Part shown: positions 45,606-54,724 of the stretch, piece after piece
Layout: each line of letters starts with the position of its first letter
Position numbering within the stretch: position 1 is the stretch's first letter
Origin: Myxococcales bacterium
Lineage (GTDB): Bacteria > Myxococcota_A > Polyangia > Haliangiales > Haliangiaceae
DNA length: 64,000 bases
Assembly: GCA_028287135.1 (NCBI GenBank)
Contig: JAQBQE010000059.1
Location: 1-64,000 of the forward strand
Direction: 5' to 3'
Translations under genes and position numbers: made by a program
The notes under the pieces: generated by a model
The model's input: the letters and a program-made list of their open reading frames with translations, nothing else
Told to the model about the DNA's origin: nothing
Database searches by the model: none

Positions 45606-47639
45606 ATGAAGCACCTCGCCGCGATCGTGCTGGTCTCGGCGGGGCAGGCGCATGCGGACGCGCCGCCACCGACCGTCGCTCCCGAGACGATCGAGGTCAC
45701 CGACTTGCGCGTTCCTCGGCTCCCGGCCGAGGGGCCCGCGAGCGTGACCGTCGTCGAGCGAGCGGATCTCGAGCGCACCTCGGCGCTGACCATCGACGAT
45801 GCGATCCGTTCCGTTCCGTCGGTCGCGATGTTTCGCCGGAGCTCGAGCCTCGTCGCCGATCCGACCTCGCAGGGCGTCAACCTGCGCGGGCTCGGACCCT
45901 CGGGGGTCTCGCGTGCGCTCGTGCTGCGCGACGGAATCCCGCTGAACGATCCGTTCGGCGGCTGGGTGTACTGGCGCGCGATTCCGATCGGTTCGATCGA
46001 ACGGATCGAGATCCAGCCAAGCGGTGCCTCGCTGTTCGGCAACTTCGGTCTCGGTGGTGCGATCGGGATCTCGTCGCGGCCGATTCCGGACGCCACGCAG
46101 ATCGAGGCATCGATCGCCGGTGGCTCGTACGCAACGCTGCGGTCCTCGGTCCGCGGTGCCGGTCGCATCGCGGGCGTCGGGGTCGAGCTCGACGGGGAGC
46201 ATCTCCGCAGCTCCGGCTTCGTCCCGATCGCGTTGCATGATCGCGGTGCCGTCGACGGGCGGGCATCCACCGAGCATGTCGTCGGCGGCGTTCGGCTCGA
46301 GCGGATCGCCGGTACCTCGCAGCTGCGTGGCTACGGTCGGGTGTTCGACGAGCACCTCGACGCCGGCACGCTGTTCACGACCGCGGACGTGCGCACCGCG
46401 ACGTATGGTGCGAGCTGGCGGCTGACACGCGCGGACTGGCGGCTCGATGTCGCCGCGTTTGGCGGCAACCAGCGCTTCGATCAGCAGCGCGCCCGGGTCA
46501 CGCCGGACCGCAGCGCGGCCGAGCCCGCGAGCGCGCAGCGCACGCCGTCGAATAACCAGGGCGCGAGCGCGATGTGGACGACCCGGCTCGCTCGCCACAC
46601 GCTCCAGCTCGGGGTGGATGCGGTGCGCGTCGCCGGCACGGCGACCGATGTACTGACGCCGGCGATGACGTCCGAGACCACGGTGGTCCAACGCGCCGCG
46701 GGTGGTGAGCAGCGGTTCCTCGGCGTGTTCGTCCAGGACACGCTCGAGGTCAGCGAGACGACCGAGATCGCAGCGGCGGTTCGCGTCGACGGCTGGCAGC
46801 AGCGTGACGGGCGGCGCAGGTTGCTACGCGCGAACGGCGAGACGATGCTCGTTCCGTTCGACGATCGCGGCGATCTGCAGGTCAGTCCCCGGCTCGGAGC
46901 GCTGCACGAAGTGAGCGACCAGCTCGCGATCCGCGGATCGATCTATCGCGCGTTTCGTGCCCCGACCCTGAACGAGCTCTACCGGCCGTTCCAGGTCGGA
47001 ACGGTGATGACGGCAGCCAATGCGGCACTCGAGCCCGAGGTGCTGTGGGGCGGTGAGCTCGGGCCGCAGGTCGTGGTCGGGACGCTCGTCGCGCGCGCGA
47101 CCGGGTTCTACAACCGGGTCACCGATCCGATCTTCAACGCGACCCTCGACACCCCGGCCGCCGATGGCGCGATGCGGATGCGCCAGAACCTCGGTCGCGC
47201 GCGGGTCGCCGGCCTCGAGCTCGAGGCGAGCTGGCGTCCCGCCGAGGCGTGGACCGCAACCGTCGGCTACACGTTCATGCACGCCAAGGTGGTCGACGCT
47301 CCGGTCCATCCCGATCTCGTGGGGGCCTGGCTCGCGCAGGATCCGCGTCAGCGGGCGAGCGGCACGCTGACGTTCGACGATCCGGCGATCGCGACCCTCA
47401 GCGCGGAGGCGCGGTTCACGAGCCGCCAGTTCGAGGACGATCTCAACACGTTGCCGATGGACGCGTACGTGCTGTTCGATGTGTTCGCGAGTCGCCGGCT
47501 CGGCCGCGGCTTCTCGTGGTTCGCGAGCGCGACCAACGTGCTCGACCGGCGCTACCTGGTCGGGCGCGCGGGCGTCGATACGATCGGGCAGCCACGAACG
47601 CTGCTGACCGGCGTCGCGTTCACGGTTGGGCGCGAGTGA
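45606..47639 (+). CDS. TonB-dependent outer-membrane receptor
   Basis: A 677-residue receptor with a signal peptide (LAAIVLVSAGQAHA). The plug domain is clear (ETIEVTDLRVPRLP as TonB-box region, DDAIRSVPSVAMFRR, GVNLRGLGPSGVSRALVLRD, GSIERIEIQPSGASLFGNFG). The barrel ends in the usual aromatic and hydrophobic strands (NVLDRRYLVGRAG, LLTGVAFTVG). TBDRs import siderophores, cobalamin, heme or sugars; the substrate is unknown. ATG 45606 starts the signal peptide. The 3' end overlaps the convergent heme-oxygenase-like gene by 20 bases, and a link to heme uptake is possible but unproven. Confidence 0.9.
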   Translation: MKHLAAIVLVSAGQAHADAPPPTVAPETIEVTDLRVPRLPAEGPASVTVVERADLERTSALTIDDAIRSVPSVAMFRRSSSLVADPTSQGVNLRGLGPSGVSRALVLRDGIPLNDPFGGWVYWRAIPIGSIERIEIQPSGASLFGNFGLGGAIGISSRPIPDATQIEASIAGGSYATLRSSVRGAGRIAGVGVELDGEHLRSSGFVPIALHDRGAVDGRASTEHVVGGVRLERIAGTSQLRGYGRVFDEHLDAGTLFTTADVRTATYGASWRLTRADWRLDVAAFGGNQRFDQQRARVTPDRSAAEPASAQRTPSNNQGASAMWTTRLARHTLQLGVDAVRVAGTATDVLTPAMTSETTVVQRAAGGEQRFLGVFVQDTLEVSETTEIAAAVRVDGWQQRDGRRRLLRANGETMLVPFDDRGDLQVSPRLGALHEVSDQLAIRGSIYRAFRAPTLNELYRPFQVGTVMTAANAALEPEVLWGGELGPQVVVGTLVARATGFYNRVTDPIFNATLDTPAADGAMRMRQNLGRARVAGLELEASWRPAEAWTATVGYTFMHAKVVDAPVHPDLVGAWLAQDPRQRASGTLTFDDPAIATLSAEARFTSRQFEDDLNTLPMDAYVLFDVFASRRLGRGFSWFASATNVLDRRYLVGRAGVDTIGQPRTLLTGVAFTVGRE

Positions 47640-48240
47640 CGAACGGCTCGCTGACCGTCGGCTTGCCGTCGAGCGTGGCGCGCCACCGCCGCAGGTGCCG
47701 GAAGCCGGCCTTGGTGGCATCGACGATCCGGTTGACGTGGTGAGGCTCCTCGACGGCGACGTCGATCGCGTCGAGGAACGCGCCCCACATCTCACCGCCG
47801 GGGTCGTTGTACGAGGTCAGGTAGCTGCCCGCGATCCGGATCTCGTCGGGGAGCGCGCAGCCAAGCGTCGTGACCGCGGAGGGAAAGAACAACGTGCTGC
47901 GTTCGAGGACGAACGCCCAGCCGAGCGCTTCCGGAACGGTCTCGAACCACGGGATCGACGTGCAGCGGGGCAGGGCCTCGACCTCCGCCCGGGTCGCTCC
48001 GAGGTGCTCGAGGTCCGCGGCCAGCAAAGGATGGCGACGCAACCGGCGGAGGTCGAGAAACCGCGCGAGGTGCGTGGTCTCCCACAACGAGCCCTCGAGC
48101 GGGCGGACAAAGCCGAACAGCCTCGACAGGAACGTGCGGTACCCGTCGGGCGAGGGCGCGGCCAGGAGAGCGCGCAGGTCGGAGTCGGCTTCGGCTTGAA
48201 GCTCCCGGGTCTCGGTACATAGCCGCTCGAGAACGCGCAC
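47620..48240 (-). CDS. Heme-oxygenase-like protein lacking the proximal His, copy 1
   Basis: About 206 residues with the biliverdin-producing heme oxygenase (BphO) outline: YRTFLSRLFGFVRPLEGSL, then RLRRHPLLAADLEHLGA, LPRCTSIPWFETVPEALGWA, FVLERSTLF and FRHLRRWRATLDG. In heme oxygenases the proximal heme-ligand His lies in the first helix (ATxxxH); here that helix reads ETRELQAEAD with Gln15 in its place. It is a paralog of the protein at 58542, sharing the order and spacing of these blocks. It may bind another ligand or act as a signalling partner. The start is probably GTG 48240. Upstream sequence is decayed. Confidence 0.72.
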   Translation of the reverse strand: MRVLERLCTETRELQAEADSDLRALLAAPSPDGYRTFLSRLFGFVRPLEGSLWETTHLARFLDLRRLRRHPLLAADLEHLGATRAEVEALPRCTSIPWFETVPEALGWAFVLERSTLFFPSAVTTLGCALPDEIRIAGSYLTSYNDPGGEMWGAFLDAIDVAVEEPHHVNRIVDATKAGFRHLRRWRATLDGKPTVSEPFVTRAQP

Positions 48241-48761
48241 GATCAGCGGCCCGAGTGCACGGCGTGTGCCTCGTGTCCCGCGCGGTAACCCTGCGAGCCC
48301 CTTCGGGCTGGATCTCCACCCCCGAGCGCGTGGGTCACGTCGTGCGAGCTGGCCACAGCCGGTCCCTGCGACCGGAAGGCGAGACTCGAGGCCGATGACG
48401 AGGCCCAGGCGAAGCAGATCCTCGACGTGATCCACGCGCTCCCGGATGCGTGCAAGATCCCGTGCGACGCCTTCGAGAGTCCGGTGAGCTGGCGCACCCG
48501 CCGGTCGCCTCACGCGAGCGCTCCCGGTCCAGGGCAGCATCGGCGCGCTCGGACTGGGTGATCGGGTGAGCCGGAGCGTCCCGACGCGGGTCGGGCTGCC
48601 GATGTGGAAGCGGGTCTCCGGGGGGCAATCTCACACGTGCGGGATCCGGACCGATGACAGCCTGTGGTGCTCGGGACCGATCACGTCCCAGCTCGGCGAC
48701 GATATCGCGTGGAAGGATCTGCCGACGCGACTGTGAGCGGCAAGCCAGCACGGCCCGGGGC
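48241..48761. pseudogene. Decayed region with RCC1-repeat remnant on plus strand
   Basis: No intact gene is seen in these 521 bases. On the plus strand, codons 48488-48736 read LGLGDRVSRSVPTRVG, then WKRVSGGQSHTCGIRTDDSL, then WCSG and QLGDDIAWKDLPTRL before a TGA. This is one and a half RCC1/BNR-type repeats, with the usual CWG and N-x-x-G pieces already damaged. There is no start codon and the frame is closed upstream. A second frame (48343-48561) encodes Cys-containing sequence ending LPDACKIPCDAFESPVSW. Both look like remains of a surface-protein gene. Confidence 0.6.
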
Positions 48762-49238
48762 TCAGTGCACGAGGCCGAGCAGCCGCCCGGTGGTGGCACT
48801 CGATCCGAGCTGACCCGTGTGATCGATCTCGACCGCGAGCGGACCGACTGCTGTCGAGAACGTCAGCTTCGCGTGAATCGTGTAGTCGCGTGCGCCACCG
48901 GCGAGTGCAGAGGCAACGGTGATCGCGTCGCGCGTGCCGATCGACAGCGAGGTCGCGACCGGTGCGAGGCCCTTGGCAGGAATCGTCTGCTGCAACTCGA
49001 TGCGGCCGGTCACGGCGCGCGCGCCACCGATCGAGAGCTCCCAGTCGATGCCCGCGAGCGGAACGCCGAACGAGTTGGGGTTCATCACGTCGAGGTGAAG
49101 CTCACCGGCGACACCGCCAAAGCTCGCCGAGGTCATCGAGACGGTGCGGACCTCGGCGGTCGGACGCTCGATCGATCGCATGAACATCGAGCAGCCACTG
49201 GCCATCACCACGGACACGAGTAAGGGAAGGAAGCGCAT
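48762..49238 (-). CDS. LEA type 2-like lipoprotein
   Basis: A 158-residue lipoprotein (LLVSVVMASGCSMF) with a beta-sandwich of the LEA14/WHy type. Typical pieces are LHLDVMNPNSFGVPLAGIDWEL, then GRIELQQTIPAKGLAPV, and a final YTIHAKLTFSTAVGPLAVEI. LEA-2 domains occur in small envelope proteins of Proteobacteria; the role is not settled. It is followed by no same-strand gene before the decayed region and lies about 100 bases from the end of the receiver-kinase gene at 49343. Confidence 0.78.
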   Translation of the reverse strand: MRFLPLLVSVVMASGCSMFMRSIERPTAEVRTVSMTSASFGGVAGELHLDVMNPNSFGVPLAGIDWELSIGGARAVTGRIELQQTIPAKGLAPVATSLSIGTRDAITVASALAGGARDYTIHAKLTFSTAVGPLAVEIDHTGQLGSSATTGRLLGLVH

Positions 49239-49342
49239 GGGGGAGGGAACAGCAAGCGGCGCGCCGCCCGCAACTGGCCCTTCCCATAGCGGTTCTGCGA
49301 AGCGGCGTGAACGCAGCTTCTCGCCTGTGGTGTGCCGCCCGG

Positions 49343-50524
49343 TCAGGCGGCGGTCGGCAGGACGATCGTCACGGTGGTGCCCTTACCCTGCTCGCTCTCG
49401 ATCAGGAACCGACCGCCGGCGGTCCCGATCAGGCGCTGGCACTGAGCGATCCCGAGCCCGGTGCCTTCGGCGCGCGTCGTGAAAAACGGCGTGCCCGCGC
49501 GACTCAGGACATCGGGCGGCATCCCGACTCCGTTGTCCTGGATCTGCAGCTCGAGCATGCCGCCATCCTCGCGTGCGTGAATCTCGACCTTGCCGTTCGG
49601 TGTGCCGCGCGCGGCGACCGCCTGGGCACCGTTCGAGACCACGTTGATCAGCACCTGCATCAGCTCGGTCGACGAGATCCGGACGTGTGGCAGGTTCTGC
49701 GGACCGTCGTAGCCGATCGAGGATCGACTCTTCATGGTCAGCTCCTGACACACGGCCATCGCATGACGGACGATCGGCAGCGGATCGATCGCGGGAAGCT
49801 CGGTGCCGGTGTCGACCTTCGGCCGGCTGAGATCACGGAGTCCCGTGATCAGCTTGCTGAGGTGCATCGTGGCCTCCTTGAGGTCCTCGAGCGTCGGCTT
49901 CAGATCCTTCACGAAGTGGAGCAGGCGCTCGCGGGTCTCCGCCTCCATCTCCGCGCCTTCGATCGCCTGGCTCAGGATGGGAGCGTCCAGTGCGAAGTCC
50001 TGGAGCACCTCGATGTTCGCGAGCTGCGACATCAACGGCTGGCGGAGATCGTGGACGAGGAGGCCCGCGATGCTGCCGAGCGTGGCAAGTCGCTCGGTCT
50101 CCATCAACCGGCGATGCAGCGCGGCGGAGTCGCGGCCGAACGACCACGCCTCGCACGCCCAGCGCAGCACCTGCACGAGCTCGGGGCGTTCCCACGGCTT
50201 GATAATGTAGCGGGCGACCAGGCCTTCGTTGATCGCGCGAAGGATCGGCCCGACGTCCTGATGCGCGGTCATCACCATCCGCACGCTCTGCGGATGCCGT
50301 TCCTTGACGATCCGCAGCAGCTCGTCGCCCTGCATCCCGGGCATCCGCATGTCCGTGACGACGACCGCGACCTCGTTCACCGCGAGGAGCTCGAGTGCCT
50401 TCTCACCACTCTCGGCGACGAGAATGTTGAACTCCGTCTTCATCGATTGCTCGAGGACGATGCGGTTCGCGCGCTCGTCGTCGACGTAGAGGACGAGGGG
50501 GCCTTTGGGCGGCGAGGCAGTCAT
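49343..50524 (-). CDS. Receiver-histidine kinase (REC-HisKA-HATPase)
   Basis: A 393-residue protein. An N-terminal receiver (LVLYVDDERANRIVLEQ, acceptor in VVVTDMRMPGMQG, Lys in YIIKPWE) is joined to a histidine kinase core (H-box GLLVHDLRQPLMSQLAN; N-box INVVSNGAQAV; G boxes DNGVGMPP and GTGLGIAQCQ). The kinase is thus controlled by phosphorylation of its own front domain. The receiver resembles RpfG/HDOD-type regulators near the degradation of signals (YIIKPW). Start ATG 50524 lies 22 bases after the stop of the double-kinase gene. It is the last gene in the six-gene run 59234-49343. Confidence 0.88.
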   Translation of the reverse strand: MTASPPKGPLVLYVDDERANRIVLEQSMKTEFNILVAESGEKALELLAVNEVAVVVTDMRMPGMQGDELLRIVKERHPQSVRMVMTAHQDVGPILRAINEGLVARYIIKPWERPELVQVLRWACEAWSFGRDSAALHRRLMETERLATLGSIAGLLVHDLRQPLMSQLANIEVLQDFALDAPILSQAIEGAEMEAETRERLLHFVKDLKPTLEDLKEATMHLSKLITGLRDLSRPKVDTGTELPAIDPLPIVRHAMAVCQELTMKSRSSIGYDGPQNLPHVRISSTELMQVLINVVSNGAQAVAARGTPNGKVEIHAREDGGMLELQIQDNGVGMPPDVLSRAGTPFFTTRAEGTGLGIAQCQRLIGTAGGRFLIESEQGKGTTVTIVLPTAA

Positions 50525-50546
50525 GAACGGCGCAGCCCGATGATGG

Positions 50547-53546
50547 TCACCCCGCACCCGCGGCGGCGTCCAGCACCGAGTGTTGTGGCAAGTCTACGAC
50601 GAACACGGCACGAGACCCGTGTTCTCTGATCTCAAGAATGCCTTTATGACGGGTCACGATCTCGCGTGACACGGGCAACCCAAGGCCGGTCCCGACCCCT
50701 TGCGGCTTGGTGGTAAAGAAGGGCTCGAACACAGTGTTCCGCAGGTGAACCGGGACTCCAGGGCCGCTGTCGGCCACTTCGAGCAGGATGCGACCGTCTG
50801 CGGCGCGGCCGTTGACCTCGAGCCAGCCCCCCTTGCCAGCGGCGTGAGCGGCATTCTCGAACAGGTTGGTCAGGACCTGGAGCAGCAGCGGAGGGGCGCA
50901 CTTCACATACACGTCGTCCGGAACGTCGATCCGGACCTCGATGCTCTGTAGTGCAACCTGCGTCAAGGTCAGGGCTCGCTGGATCAGCTTCTTGACCAGC
51001 GTGGGCCGGAGCTGGAGATCGTTCTCCGCGTTGCGGAAGCCGAGCAGCTGCTTCGACAGCATGTTGATCTGCTGGGCACACTCGCTCATCACGTCGAGCA
51101 ACTGACCCACCGGCTCATCGGCAGCGAGCAGCTCGGGCGGGAGCATCGCCTTCAGCGGGATGATCGCGTTGACCACGCCGTTGGCCGGATTGCGGAGCTC
51201 GTGGGCGAGACCCGACGTCAGCACGCCGAGCGTCGATAGCTGCTCCGCGCGATGCAGTCGTATCGCCATGTCGCGCATCCGGAACTGGGCGCGAACGCGA
51301 GCCTTGAGCTCGACGGGGTCGAACGGCTTGGTCACGTAATCGACGGCACCGGCCTCGAGGCCCGCGAGCCGGGTCCCGAGATCGAGCATCGCCGACAGGA
51401 TGATGATCGGCGCGAGGCGCTCGTTCGAGATCTCGCGGAACCGACGCGAGAGCTCGATGCCGTCCATGTTCGGCATGTCGACGTCCGTGATCAAGAGCTG
51501 TGGCTGGTGCTGCTTGACCAGCTCGAGCGCGGCGACGCCGTCGTGACCGACGTGGACCGTGTACTCGTCGGAGAGCAGCTGCGCGACCATGTCGGCGAGG
51601 CGCACGTCGTCCTCGGCGATCACGATGGTTCCCTTCGACAGACCCTCGGGGTGCGCGTGCATCACCGACGGCAACGAGGCCGGCTTGGCCATGTCGACGA
51701 GCCGGAGCGCCGGCGCAGCGCCCTGGACCTCGGTGCGCACCAGGCTGATCGGCAACAGCACGCGCATCTCGGTGCCGCCGGTCGTGCGCGCGTGGTGCGC
51801 GATCGTGCCGCCGTGCGCTTCGACGAGCTGCTTGGCGAGTGCGAGTCCGAGTCCGGTGCCCGAGATCTTGCGGTCCTCGCCCTGCGCGCGCTCGAACCGC
51901 CCGAACAGCCGCTTCTCGAGGTCGGGGCCGATACCCTTGCCGGTGTCGAGCACGGAGACCCGGACCGACTCGTCCTCGACGGTCAGCGCGAGCTCGACGC
52001 GGCCTCCGCGTGGTGTGTACTTCACCGCGTTCGACACGAGGTTCGTGATCACGCGCTCGAGCGCGACCGGATCCACGTTGACGATCAGCTTGTCGGGCAA
52101 CGTCGAGACCAGCTCGAGACCGGCTTGCTCGGCACCCGGAAGCCACGCCGCGAACAGGCTGCGCAGGAGCGCGGCGAGATCGGTGGGCTCCGGCTTGGTG
52201 GTCAGCTTGTTCTCCTGACCGGCGGCGAGCAGCAGCAGCTCGTCGACGAGGCGAACCAGCTTGCGAGCCGAATCGTTGACGGCGCCGAGCCCCGACTTCG
52301 AGCGATCGTCGAGCAGCTTGCCCGCGCGGTTGTCGATGTCGGCCGCCGCGAGCATGATGATCGAGAGCGGGGTCCGGATCTCGTGCGAGATGTTGCCGAA
52401 GAACCGCTCGCGCGCGCCCTGTGCATCACGGAGCTGCACCACGTTGGCCTCGAGCTGCTCGGTCGCGAGCTTCAATTCAGCCGTGCGGACATCGACGAGG
52501 CGCTCGAGGCCGGACCGGTAGATCGCGTTCTGCAGCGCGATCGCGAGGGCCGGGGTGACGAAGTCGAGCAGGTCTTCACGCTCGACGAGGTCGGCGTCCT
52601 TTCCGATCGCGACCGAGATCTCGCCGACGCGCTGACCGCCACGTGCTTCGAGCGTGCGAAGCAGGGCCCCCGCTTGATGGCCGGCACCGAACTCGGCACT
52701 CAGCGGGATCTCGGTGTCGACCGCAGCCACGGTGATCCTGGCCCACGTGAAGCCGGCCTCGTCGACGAGGACCTTGGCGATCGTGTCGAGCGTTCGGTCG
52801 AGCGCGACGTCGCGCTGGACGAGGTCGTTGACGGTGTGGGCGGTGCGCAGGCGAGCGGCTTGCCGATCGAGCTTCATGCGAGCGTCTTCGAGCTGCTCGT
52901 AGCGCTCGAGCAAGGTCTCGTGCGCCTCCTTGAGCTCGCGAGCTGCGCCGCGCATCGCGAACGGACGCATGAGGAATCGCCACATCCGACGGAGCAGCGG
53001 CGTTCCCTTTGGCACGGTGATGTTGAACCGCGCGCCGCGCTCGATCCGGGTGAGCACGACCTTTGACCGCTGCAGGCCGAGCAGCGCGGGCAGCTCCTCC
53101 ATGTTCCCGGACGTGACGATGAAGAACTCCCAGCAGATCTCGAAGCCATCCGGCAACGTGAGGTCGAGCTCGATCTCGTTCTCCGAGAGCTCTCGATGGT
53201 GCGGGACGACACACGTGAACAGCTGGTTTCCGACACCTTGCTTCGGGTTGTTGAACCAGCGGTAGAAATCCATGGCCGAGAACAGCAGGCGCGCGATGGC
53301 GAGCGCGAACCTGAGCGGCGGTGACCGAAGATGCGCACGACCTAGCTCGATGTAGTCGTCGTCGGAGAAGTACTTTCGAGAGTTGCGCATGATGTGCGCG
53401 AACTGGCTCCAGTCGACTCGCTCCTTCTTGTTCTTGAGCTTGGCGAGTGGGACGTCGGTTCCTTCCACGAGTGCCTCGAGCCCGACGCCGCGTCGCTTCA
53501 GTGGCTTCTCGAAGATCTCGAAGATCCGGCAGGAGACTTCGTTCAT
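50547..53546 (-). CDS. Hybrid sensor kinase with two kinase cores
   Basis: A 999-residue protein. Residues 1-180 are a soluble input domain faintly like the AraC N-terminal ligand domain. A coiled coil lies at 200-235, a GAF-like domain near 240-345, kinase core 1 with His388 (NISHEIRTPLS), a receiver with Asp688 (LLITDVDMP), and kinase core 2 with His782 (GLAHELRNPANG) and a second HATPase (DSGPGVPVHLR, GTGLGLPVSRE). No membrane segments, so it senses a cytosolic signal. Its ATG lies one base after the KAS III-like stop codon (TGACATG), so the two are translationally coupled. The second core could phosphorylate partners such as the receiver at 54725. Confidence 0.88.
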   Translation of the reverse strand: MNEVSCRIFEIFEKPLKRRGVGLEALVEGTDVPLAKLKNKKERVDWSQFAHIMRNSRKYFSDDDYIELGRAHLRSPPLRFALAIARLLFSAMDFYRWFNNPKQGVGNQLFTCVVPHHRELSENEIELDLTLPDGFEICWEFFIVTSGNMEELPALLGLQRSKVVLTRIERGARFNITVPKGTPLLRRMWRFLMRPFAMRGAARELKEAHETLLERYEQLEDARMKLDRQAARLRTAHTVNDLVQRDVALDRTLDTIAKVLVDEAGFTWARITVAAVDTEIPLSAEFGAGHQAGALLRTLEARGGQRVGEISVAIGKDADLVEREDLLDFVTPALAIALQNAIYRSGLERLVDVRTAELKLATEQLEANVVQLRDAQGARERFFGNISHEIRTPLSIIMLAAADIDNRAGKLLDDRSKSGLGAVNDSARKLVRLVDELLLLAAGQENKLTTKPEPTDLAALLRSLFAAWLPGAEQAGLELVSTLPDKLIVNVDPVALERVITNLVSNAVKYTPRGGRVELALTVEDESVRVSVLDTGKGIGPDLEKRLFGRFERAQGEDRKISGTGLGLALAKQLVEAHGGTIAHHARTTGGTEMRVLLPISLVRTEVQGAAPALRLVDMAKPASLPSVMHAHPEGLSKGTIVIAEDDVRLADMVAQLLSDEYTVHVGHDGVAALELVKQHQPQLLITDVDMPNMDGIELSRRFREISNERLAPIIILSAMLDLGTRLAGLEAGAVDYVTKPFDPVELKARVRAQFRMRDMAIRLHRAEQLSTLGVLTSGLAHELRNPANGVVNAIIPLKAMLPPELLAADEPVGQLLDVMSECAQQINMLSKQLLGFRNAENDLQLRPTLVKKLIQRALTLTQVALQSIEVRIDVPDDVYVKCAPPLLLQVLTNLFENAAHAAGKGGWLEVNGRAADGRILLEVADSGPGVPVHLRNTVFEPFFTTKPQGVGTGLGLPVSREIVTRHKGILEIREHGSRAVFVVDLPQHSVLDAAAGAG

Positions 53547-53547
53547 G

Positions 53548-54621
53548 TCATCGGCCCCACCGCAGCACGATCGATCCGTAGGTCATCCCGGTTCCGCCGC
53601 CGGTCAGCAGCACGAGGTCATCGTCATGGAGCTGGTTTGCCTGTTCCGCGAAGTGCAGCCCTGCCGGAAGGATCGCAGAGAACAGGTAACCCGTGGTCGC
53701 GAAGGTCTCGATCGAGCGAGCCTTGTCCAGTCCAGCGAAGTCCTGGACAACCTGCCGGAGCCAGGGCGTGCCCTGATACATCGCGAAGAAGTCGATCTCC
53801 GCCGCGCCGATGCGGGCCTGAGCGAGAGCAGCGTCGATGCCTTCCTTGCAGACATCCGCGGTGCGCAGGAACACGTCTCTCATCTGGGCGTTGTCTTCGA
53901 CGTGGATGACGCCGCGACCCTCGTCAAACCACGTCCCGCCCGGAACGCTGCCGATCAACGTGTTCGGATACCGTCCGTCGGCAAAGTGCGCCGCCGCGCG
54001 AAGACCTCGGCCGGGCGACACGCGACCGACGATCACTGCGGTTGCGCCGTCTCCGAACAGGGGTGCCCGCGACTCGTGCCAGTCAATCATGCGTGAGGCC
54101 CCGCACGACTGCACGAGCAAGGCGCAGGTAGCGCGCCCGCTCGCAATCATCGCTTCCGCGACCGCCAGCTGCATCATGAACGAGTAGGCAGCAGCGTCGT
54201 TCGGCATCGCGAAGCACTGCTTCGGCAGCCCGAGCCGGTGGTGCAGCACCGTGGCGGGGTTGCTGAGCAGGTAGTCGGGCAACACGGTGTGCGTGAGCAA
54301 CAGGTCGATGCTGGAAGGATCGACGCCCGAGCGCTGGATGGCCTCCCGGGCTGCGGCCTCCTCCATATCGAGGACGGACATGCCGGCGGTCATCACGCGG
54401 CGCTCGACCGCACCTTGAAACGGATCCGCGTCCTGCTGGGCGAGCGCGCGCAACACGCGCCTGGTCCCTTCCGACATCGATCCCTGCGGGGGCGGCGGCA
54501 TCGCGCCGGCCGCGCTGGACCAGCCGGCGACGACCTTTTGGGGCCACCAGTCGTTACGACGGACCTCCGGGGGTAGATAAAGGCCCAGGCCCAGGATTCC
54601 GACGTCAGCTCTGCTCGTCAT
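53548..54621 (-). CDS. KAS III (FabH)-like protein without catalytic triad
   Basis: A 357-residue thiolase-fold protein of the FabH type (ILGLGLYLPPEVRRNDWWP, EAIQRSGVDPSSIDLLLTHT, RAPLFGDGATAVIVGRVSPG, LLTGGGTGMTYGSIVLRWGR). By spacing to the conserved SG and HQAN/GNTS blocks, the catalytic Cys is Ala145 (NDAAAYSF), the His is Tyr282 (MYQGTPWL) and the Asn is Tyr312 (TTGYLFSA). Normal Claisen condensation through a Cys-bound acyl group is ruled out if the alignment is right. It might transfer acyl groups by another route, or bind acyl ligands. It begins 104 bases after the REC-ThDP gene and abuts the double-kinase gene. Confidence 0.82.
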   Translation of the reverse strand: MTSRADVGILGLGLYLPPEVRRNDWWPQKVVAGWSSAAGAMPPPPQGSMSEGTRRVLRALAQQDADPFQGAVERRVMTAGMSVLDMEEAAAREAIQRSGVDPSSIDLLLTHTVLPDYLLSNPATVLHHRLGLPKQCFAMPNDAAAYSFMMQLAVAEAMIASGRATCALLVQSCGASRMIDWHESRAPLFGDGATAVIVGRVSPGRGLRAAAHFADGRYPNTLIGSVPGGTWFDEGRGVIHVEDNAQMRDVFLRTADVCKEGIDAALAQARIGAAEIDFFAMYQGTPWLRQVVQDFAGLDKARSIETFATTGYLFSAILPAGLHFAEQANQLHDDDLVLLTGGGTGMTYGSIVLRWGR

Positions 54622-54724
54622 ACAGCACCCGACCGCACTGTAGGTGAAGTCCTCGCGTTTGGGTTGCCGGTCGATTCCACCGCGTCCTCCAGACGTGAAG
54701 GCCGGAGCAACGTCGAAGATCTGC

